Source of the DNA: CAKTOF01 sp964544345 | GTDB lineage: Bacteria; Bacillota; Clostridia; Oscillospirales; Oscillospiraceae | Reading direction: 5' to 3' | DNA: 10,514 bases | NCBI GenBank assembly: GCA_964544345.1 | Contig: CAZJBT010000077.1 | Location: forward strand, 1-10,514 | Part shown: piece after piece, positions 7,560 to 10,514 of the stretch | Numbering within the stretch: position 1 is the stretch's first letter | How the letters are laid out: each line of letters opens with the position of its first letter | Translations under genes and position numbers: made by a program | Notes under the pieces: model-generated | What the model saw: the letters and a program-made list of their open reading frames with translations, nothing else | What the model was told of the DNA's origin: nothing | Databases searched by the model: none

Positions 7560-8437
7560 GAACATTGTGCTGCATGTGGAAAACGTGACGATGCAGTTCG
7601 GCGGTGTCGTCGCCGTCAACAATTTGTCACTCGATATCCCCGAACATAAGATCATCGCGCTCATCGGCCCGAACGGCGCCGGCAAGACGACGGCCTTCAA
7701 CTGCATAACCGGCGTCTATGAGCCGACCAACGGCCTGGTGGAATTCATGGGCAAGCCGATGGTTCGCAACCATCCATCCGGCAAGATGAAAAAGCTCTAC
7801 CGCGGCGAAAACAGCGGCCGGTATGTCGGCCAGAAGGTCATTGCGCCCACGCCGGATAAGATCACGCGTCTCGGCATCGCGCGCACGTTCCAAAACATCC
7901 GCCTGTGGAAGAGCATGACGGTCTATGAGAATGTCCTGACCGCCAAGCATATGCGTGCGAAGCAGAATGTGTTCTCCGCCATCTTCCGTGTCAACGCGAA
8001 GGAAGAGCGCCGCATGCGCGAGGAGACGATGGCGCTGCTCGAGGANNNNNNNNNNNNNNNNNNNNNNNNNNNNNNNNNNNNNNNNNNNNNNNNNNNNNNN
8101 NNNNNNNNNNNNNNNNNNNNNNNNNNNNNNNNNNNNNNNNNNNNNCGAGATCGCCCGCGCACTGGCGACGGATCCGAAGCTGCTGCTGCTCGACGAGCCT
8201 GCCGCTGGCATGAACCCGCAGGAGACGCAGGAGCTGGCGGAGTTCATCTGTGAGACGCGCGACCAGTACGGCCTGACGGTGTTCCTGATCGAGCGCCATA
8301 TGGATCTTGTCATGAGGATCTCGGACTATATCTACGTCATTGACTTCGGCAGCGAGATCGCACAGGGCGTGCCGTCGGAGATCCAGAACAATCAGCGCGT
8401 CATCGACGCGTATCTGGGGGCGAGCGAAGATGAGTAA
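7552..8437 (+). CDS. livG: Branched-chain amino acid ABC transporter ATPase LivG, interrupted by assembly gap
   Basis: A cytoplasmic ATPase that powers the Liv importer together with LivF. Before the gap, Walker A G-P-N-G-A-G-K-T-T is at residues 39-47, and the Q-loop region I-A-R-T-F-Q-N-I-R-L-W follows an insertion of about 25 basic residues (V-R-N-H-P-S-G-K-M-K-K-L). I believe that insertion is common in clostridial LivG. After the gap come E-I-A-R-A-L-A, Walker B L-L-L-L-D-E-P-A-A-G-M-N-P, the H-loop I-E-R-H-M-D and the family ending A-Y-L-G. The ABC signature (Y-G-x-Q-R-R in this family) falls in the gap. The two parts are in different frames across the 100 Ns, so the N count is a placeholder and not evidence of a frameshift. 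The start ATG follows GGGGAGGTGG. The gene overlaps livM by 8 bases upstream and livF by 8 bases downstream (ATGAGTAA). Confidence 0.93.
8046..8145. other. Assembly gap of 100 Ns inside livG
   Basis: Exactly 100 unknown bases, the conventional placeholder for a gap of unknown size. Coding phase on both sides (frame from 7552 before, frame ending 8437 after) requires a true length divisible by 3. Comparison with the usual LivG spacing between the L-L-E helix and E-I-A-R suggests about 66 bases. Confidence 0.95.
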
Positions 8438-9143
8438 TATTCTGGAGATCAAAGATCTTGTGGTCAGCTACGGCGGCATCGAGGCGGTCAAGGGCATCTC
8501 GCTCGACGTTCCGGAGGGGCAGATCGTTACGCTGATCGGCTCGAACGGCGCGGGCAAATCGACCACGTTGAAATCCATTGCGGGCGTGGTCAGGCCGAAA
8601 TCGGCATCCATCGTCTTTCAGGGCGAGGAGATCTGCGGCAAATCCCCGGACGCCATCGTCGGCCGCGGTATTACGCTGGTACCAGAAGGACGCAAGGTCT
8701 TTGCCAACCTGACCGTCATGGAAAACCTGCGCATCGGCGCGTATCTGCGGAAGGATAAACTCGACGACGATCTGGAATATGTATTTAGCTTGTTTCCCCG
8801 CTTAAAAGAGCGTGAGTGGCAGCTCTCCGGCACGCTCTCCGGCGGCGAGCAGCAGATGCTTGCAGTCGGCCGCGCGCTGATGAGCCGTCCGAAGCTCATT
8901 ATGATGGACGAACCCTCGCTCGGTCTTGCGCCGCTGGTGGTCAAGAATATCTTCGAGATCATCCGTACCGTCAATGAGAAGGGCATCACAGTCCTGCTGA
9001 TCGAGCAGAACGCCAATATGGCGCTTAAGACAGCGGATCTCGCCTATGTCATGGAGACGGGGCGCATCACACTGCAAGGCGCCGGCACAGAGCTGCTGCA
9101 AAACGAGCAGATCCGCGAGGCGTACCTCGGCAAAAGCAACTAA
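8430..9143 (+). CDS. livF: Branched-chain amino acid ABC transporter ATPase LivF
   Basis: The second ATPase of the Liv importer, 237 aa and full length. Walker A G-S-N-G-A-G-K-S-T is at residues 37-45, V-P-E-G-R-K-V-F follows the Q-loop region, the signature L-S-G-G-E-Q-Q is at 136-142, and Walker B L-I-M-M-D-E-P is at 156-162. The H-loop region is L-L-I-E-Q-N-A, in which the switch His is replaced by Asn; this is normal for LivF. The ending A-Y-L-G is typical. The start is the ATG at 8430 overlapping the livG stop (ATGAGTAA). An earlier in-frame ATG at 8340 lies within livG and would add 30 unrelated residues. Only a G run (8416-8420) serves as ribosome site, consistent with translational coupling. 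No livK, livH or intact livM is present in the window. Confidence 0.96.
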   Translation: MSNILEIKDLVVSYGGIEAVKGISLDVPEGQIVTLIGSNGAGKSTTLKSIAGVVRPKSASIVFQGEEICGKSPDAIVGRGITLVPEGRKVFANLTVMENLRIGAYLRKDKLDDDLEYVFSLFPRLKEREWQLSGTLSGGEQQMLAVGRALMSRPKLIMMDEPSLGLAPLVVKNIFEIIRTVNEKGITVLLIEQNANMALKTADLAYVMETGRITLQGAGTELLQNEQIREAYLGKSN

Positions 9144-9388
9144 AAAGGACGCATTGAAAACCGGGGACAACTGCGCCCCGGCGAAATGCAGCTCGACGTA
9201 GCGCGCGCATTGTCCGACGGTGAAGGACAATGCGTGCGTTTGCTGTATTTCGGGCGTTCGCAAGGCGTCAGAGCTGTCGACGGCTGCCGGATGCGGGTCG
9301 GGAGGCGCCTCCTTAGACCTGCGTGTCATCGAAGGAAACGTATCTGCGGCGCACACGCAGCAAGCGCTGCGAGGTCTTTGACAAGCTG
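9144..9388 (+). other. Non-coding stretch after livF with two hairpins and a palindrome
   Basis: No convincing gene is seen here. CCGGGG (9161-9166) pairs with CCCCGG (9176-9181). A 14-bp stem with one G-T wobble (9202-9215 with 9225-9238) is followed by a poor T-rich run, perhaps a weak terminator. GGAGGCGCCTCC at 9301-9312 is a perfect 12-base palindrome. It could be a structured 3' untranslated region of the liv operon or plain intergenic DNA. Short open frames here look arginine-rich and lack ribosome sites. Confidence 0.5.
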
Positions 9389-9428
9389 ACAGGGCTGCTG
9401 CGGAAATATTCGCAGCAGCCCTGTTTTT
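9389..9428 (+). terminator. Rho-independent terminator between convergent units
   Basis: ACAGGGCTGCTGCG (9389-9402) pairs perfectly with 9411-9424 around an 8-base AT-rich loop, followed by five Ts (9424-9428). It ends plus-strand transcription from the liv genes. The minus-strand small gene stops 3 bases further on, so the same hairpin may help terminate that transcript, though no T tract is present in that direction. Confidence 0.88.
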
Positions 9429-9430
9429 CG

Positions 9431-9643
9431 CTAAAAATCAATGGTGAACGTCACGCCGAAGCGCTCCTCGATCTCGGGGATGGCTTGGCCGATGTTGCCA
9501 ATATAATCCTCAGACGGATAGAGCCGGTCGGCCGGGTCAAAGACCAGCGAGGAGGCAAATTCCTCTATGAAGTCAGCCGCCTCTTGTGCGCGCGCACCGG
9601 TGATGATGTAATCCTCCCAACGGAGGGTCGTTGGCTCAGACAT
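9431..9643 (-). CDS. Small acidic hypothetical protein, 70 aa
   Basis: I do not recognise this family. The 70-residue protein begins MSEPTTLRWEDYIITGA and is acidic, with predicted helix (A-Q-E-A-A-D-F-I-E-E-F), an aromatic/acidic middle (P-S-E-D-Y-I-G-N-I) and a hydrophobic end (F-G-V-T-F-T-I-D-F). It has no signal peptide, membrane segment or cysteine, so it is probably cytoplasmic. The ATG at 9643 is chosen because AAGGAG lies 8 bases upstream; a longer TTG frame from 9661 would start upstream of that site. It follows the 57-aa gene by 41 bases on the same strand and shares its promoter. Codon and base use match the neighbours. The evidence for coding is the strong ribosome site, the operon spacing and a stop just short of a terminator hairpin. 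Confidence 0.7.
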   Translation of the reverse strand: MSEPTTLRWEDYIITGARAQEAADFIEEFASSLVFDPADRLYPSEDYIGNIGQAIPEIEERFGVTFTIDF

Positions 9644-9651
9644 GCTGCTTG

Positions 9652-9657
9652 CTCCTT
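9652..9657 (-). promoter_or_regulatory. Ribosome binding site deciding the 70-aa gene start
   Basis: AAGGAG on the minus strand, 8 bases from the ATG at 9643. It excludes the alternative TTG start at 9661. Confidence 0.75.
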
Positions 9658-9684
9658 TCAAAGCGGCGTTATCTCGGGGATCGG

Positions 9685-9858
9685 TCAGTGGAGAGGAGCA
9701 GTGCGATCCTGCCGCGCAGCGGCGTACATGCGCTTGAGCTCCTTGGCGCTGTAATGGACGCCGGTTTTAGCATAGAGAAATTTCCCTGTCACGCCCCACA
9801 TCCAATGGTATTCCTCCACACAGCGGCAGAGAAGCGCCAGCAATTCGCCGTTCTCCAT
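9685..9858 (-). CDS. Small hypothetical protein, 57 aa
   Basis: A 57-residue basic protein I do not recognise. It begins M-E-N-G-E-L-L-A-L-L-C-R-C-V, continues through an aromatic stretch E-E-Y-H-W-M-W-G-V, then K-F-L-Y-A-K-T-G-V-H-Y-S and a basic helix A-K-E-L-K-R-M-Y, ending P-L-H. Two cysteines spaced C-R-C are present, but there is no clear metal site. It has no membrane segment or signal. GGAGG lies 6 bases before the ATG, and a promoter with a 17-base spacer sits just upstream. It is the first gene of a two-gene minus-strand operon with the 70-aa protein. The start, ribosome site and promoter together make coding likely despite its length. The composition does not look random: W, Y and F are clustered, and the frame is uninterrupted. 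Confidence 0.7.
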   Translation of the reverse strand: MENGELLALLCRCVEEYHWMWGVTGKFLYAKTGVHYSAKELKRMYAAARQDRTAPLH

Positions 9859-9891
9859 GATGAACCTCCGATGCCAGATTATCGTAGCTTC

Positions 9892-9920
9892 ATCATAGCA
9901 AATTCAGAGCGGGATTGCAA
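9892..9920 (-). promoter_or_regulatory. Promoter of the small-protein operon (extended -10)
   Basis: On the minus strand, TTGCAA (9915-9920) and TATGAT (9892-9897) are 17 bases apart, with TGC directly before the -10 (extended -10). It lies about 33 bases upstream of the 57-aa gene start. Confidence 0.75.
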
Positions 9921-9921
9921 G

Positions 9922-9934
9922 GTTCGCAGCGAAC
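9922..9934. promoter_or_regulatory. 13-base palindrome beside the small-operon -35 box
   Basis: GTTCGC-A-GCGAAC is a perfect inverted repeat ending one base from the -35 box. The size and place suit an operator for a dimeric regulator; the binding protein is unknown. Confidence 0.4.
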
Positions 9935-9952
9935 AGGCGCGGCGCTTCCGCC

Positions 9953-10264
9953 CTACTGTGCTTCATGGGAAAGATGAAGGATGGCGAGAAGCTGCGTAAC
10001 GGTAGGGCAGCGGGTGAGGGGAAAGCCTGCAAGCTGTTGTAGATAGTCCGGGCTGCGCCGCCAAATTACGGCCGCCGCGGTGCGCAGGTTGCGTTCTGCA
10101 CTCTGCCAGGATAGCCCGGTCGCCTTGCCGAGCACAGGGTAAAGACGCTTTGTGACCAGCAGCAGAGCGTCCGGATTGCGCTCTAGCAGTGTGAGTGCCG
10201 CACAGAGCAGGTGAAAGCCTTTGTAATTTGGTGTCAGACCAAGGCGCAACAGTAGAATTTCCAT
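9953..10264 (-). CDS. Stand-alone Spo0A C-terminal (effector) domain protein
   Basis: A 103-aa protein that matches the DNA-binding effector domain of the sporulation regulator Spo0A along almost its whole length and has no receiver domain. I aligned it from memory with Bacillus Spo0A: L-G-L-T-P-N-Y-K-G-F corresponds to I-G-V-P-A-H-I-K-G-Y, V-T-K-R-L-Y-P to I-T-K-V-L-Y-P, and A-E-R-N-L-R-T-A-A-A-V-I-W to the V-E-R-A-I-R recognition-helix region. The C-terminal P-T-V-T-Q-L-L-A-I also fits P-T-N-S-E-F-I-A. It should be a cytoplasmic DNA-binding protein, not controlled by phosphorelay in the usual way. The ATG follows GGAGGG by 7 bases. It is transcribed towards, and ends 94 bases before, the 57-aa gene, which has its own promoter. 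The lack of a receiver is real, since the protein starts a few residues before the effector fold. The target genes are unknown. Confidence 0.85.
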   Translation of the reverse strand: MEILLLRLGLTPNYKGFHLLCAALTLLERNPDALLLVTKRLYPVLGKATGLSWQSAERNLRTAAAVIWRRSPDYLQQLAGFPLTRCPTVTQLLAILHLSHEAQ

Positions 10265-10339
10265 CGATTGTCCCTCCGGTGAGAAGTCTTTGCAGCGAGC
10301 CGAAGCGCGAAGACCGTCGCATACGGTCGAAGCTGTTTC

Positions 10340-10367
10340 ATCATAGCACCTGGACGCGAAAAGTCGA
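10340..10367 (-). promoter_or_regulatory. Promoter of the Spo0A-like gene (extended -10)
   Basis: On the minus strand, TCGACT (10362-10367) and TATGAT (10340-10345) are 16 bases apart, again with TGC before the -10. The leader is about 70 bases and holds a small hairpin (GACCGT 10312-10317 with ACGGTC 10323-10328). GTCGA motifs on the plus strand at 10326, 10363 and 10396 surround this promoter. Confidence 0.6.
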
Positions 10368-10514
10368 GGAACGATGGTTCCTGATTTTGCTGAGCGTCGA
10401 AAAAATATAGGAAACAGACAATTGGAAGCTATTGGGATTTGAATGGAAGAAACGCGCAGCCAAAGGGCGGTGCTCGTAAAACAGTAACCCGCATTTCTCT
10501 GGGACAGGCGTGAT
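10368..10514. other. Window end with no supportable gene
   Basis: An AT-richer stretch. A short inverted repeat AGGAAC/GTTCCT (10367-10382) is present. A minus-strand frame is open from the window edge to a stop at 10341, but its sequence resembles no family and it runs through the promoter of the Spo0A-like gene, so I do not call it. Confidence 0.4.

Noticed and set aside
7750..7860. Extra basic segment in LivG between Walker A and the Q-loop
   Set aside because: It appears to be a common feature of clostridial LivG proteins, not a novel insertion.
7955..8437. Apparent frameshift in livG at the N run
   Set aside because: The frame change is fully explained by a fixed 100-base placeholder; both flanks are normal LivG sequence.
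8840..9030. LivF H-loop His replaced by Asn (I-E-Q-N)
   Set aside because: This substitution is usual in LivF proteins, so it is not a sign of inactivation.
9323..9754. 143-codon plus-strand frame across the liv terminator
   Set aside because: It would be transcribed through a strong terminator, has no ribosome site and is antisense to the two small genes.
10341..10514. Minus-strand frame open from the window edge for 57 codons
   Set aside because: No start is visible and the translation resembles no known family; it ends inside the promoter of the Spo0A-like gene.
1..10514. CRISPR arrays, insertion-sequence ends and attachment sites
   Set aside because: I saw no regularly spaced repeats, transposase-like frames or tRNA-end duplication near the tRNA-Gly gene.

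Overview
The window looks like a scaffold from a Gram-positive Clostridia genome, most likely the Oscillospiraceae/Ruminococcaceae group. The reasons are the high G+C (I estimate the high 50s), strong AGGAGG-type ribosome binding sites, a Spo0A-type DNA-binding domain, a YitT-family membrane protein, a VanR/PhoB-like two-component pair and a topoisomerase IV-like A subunit. A run of exactly 100 Ns at 8046-8145 marks a scaffolding gap, so this is probably a draft or metagenome-assembled sequence.

Layout. (1) 2-4196, plus strand: a tight run of the 3' part of a topoisomerase IV/gyrase A subunit, a YitT-family membrane protein starting at TTG, and a lipoprotein with what looks like a catalytically dead transglutaminase-like domain. 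(2) 4243-4492: a tRNA-Gly(GCC) unit with a near-consensus sigma-A promoter and a perfect terminator, then a second terminator. (3) 4515-7273: an OmpR-family response regulator and a six-helix sensor histidine kinase overlapping by ATGA, preceded by candidate autoregulatory direct repeats and a 5'-leader hairpin. (4) 7292-9143: a 16-bp perfect hairpin that runs straight into a 5'-truncated livM, then livG (holding the N gap) and livF, the two ATPases of a branched-chain amino acid ABC importer. (5) 9144-9428: a non-coding stretch with hairpins, closed by a strong terminator. (6) 9431-10367, minus strand: a gene for a stand-alone Spo0A C-terminal DNA-binding domain, then two small unrecognised genes (57 and 70 aa). 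Each of these two units has its own extended -10 promoter, and the two promoters share a 12-base core. (7) About 10368-10514: no gene that I can support.

How they fit together. Most of the window is ordinary housekeeping: topology, nutrient uptake, translation and envelope signalling. Two places merit attention. One is the livM junction at about 7329/7330, where the transporter operon has lost livK, livH and most of livM; this is either a rearrangement or a misjoin. The other is the minus-strand cluster: a receiver-less Spo0A-like regulator with repeated GTCGA motifs around its promoter, next to a two-gene operon of small proteins that has a palindrome beside its own promoter. That cluster is the best candidate here for an undescribed regulatory module.
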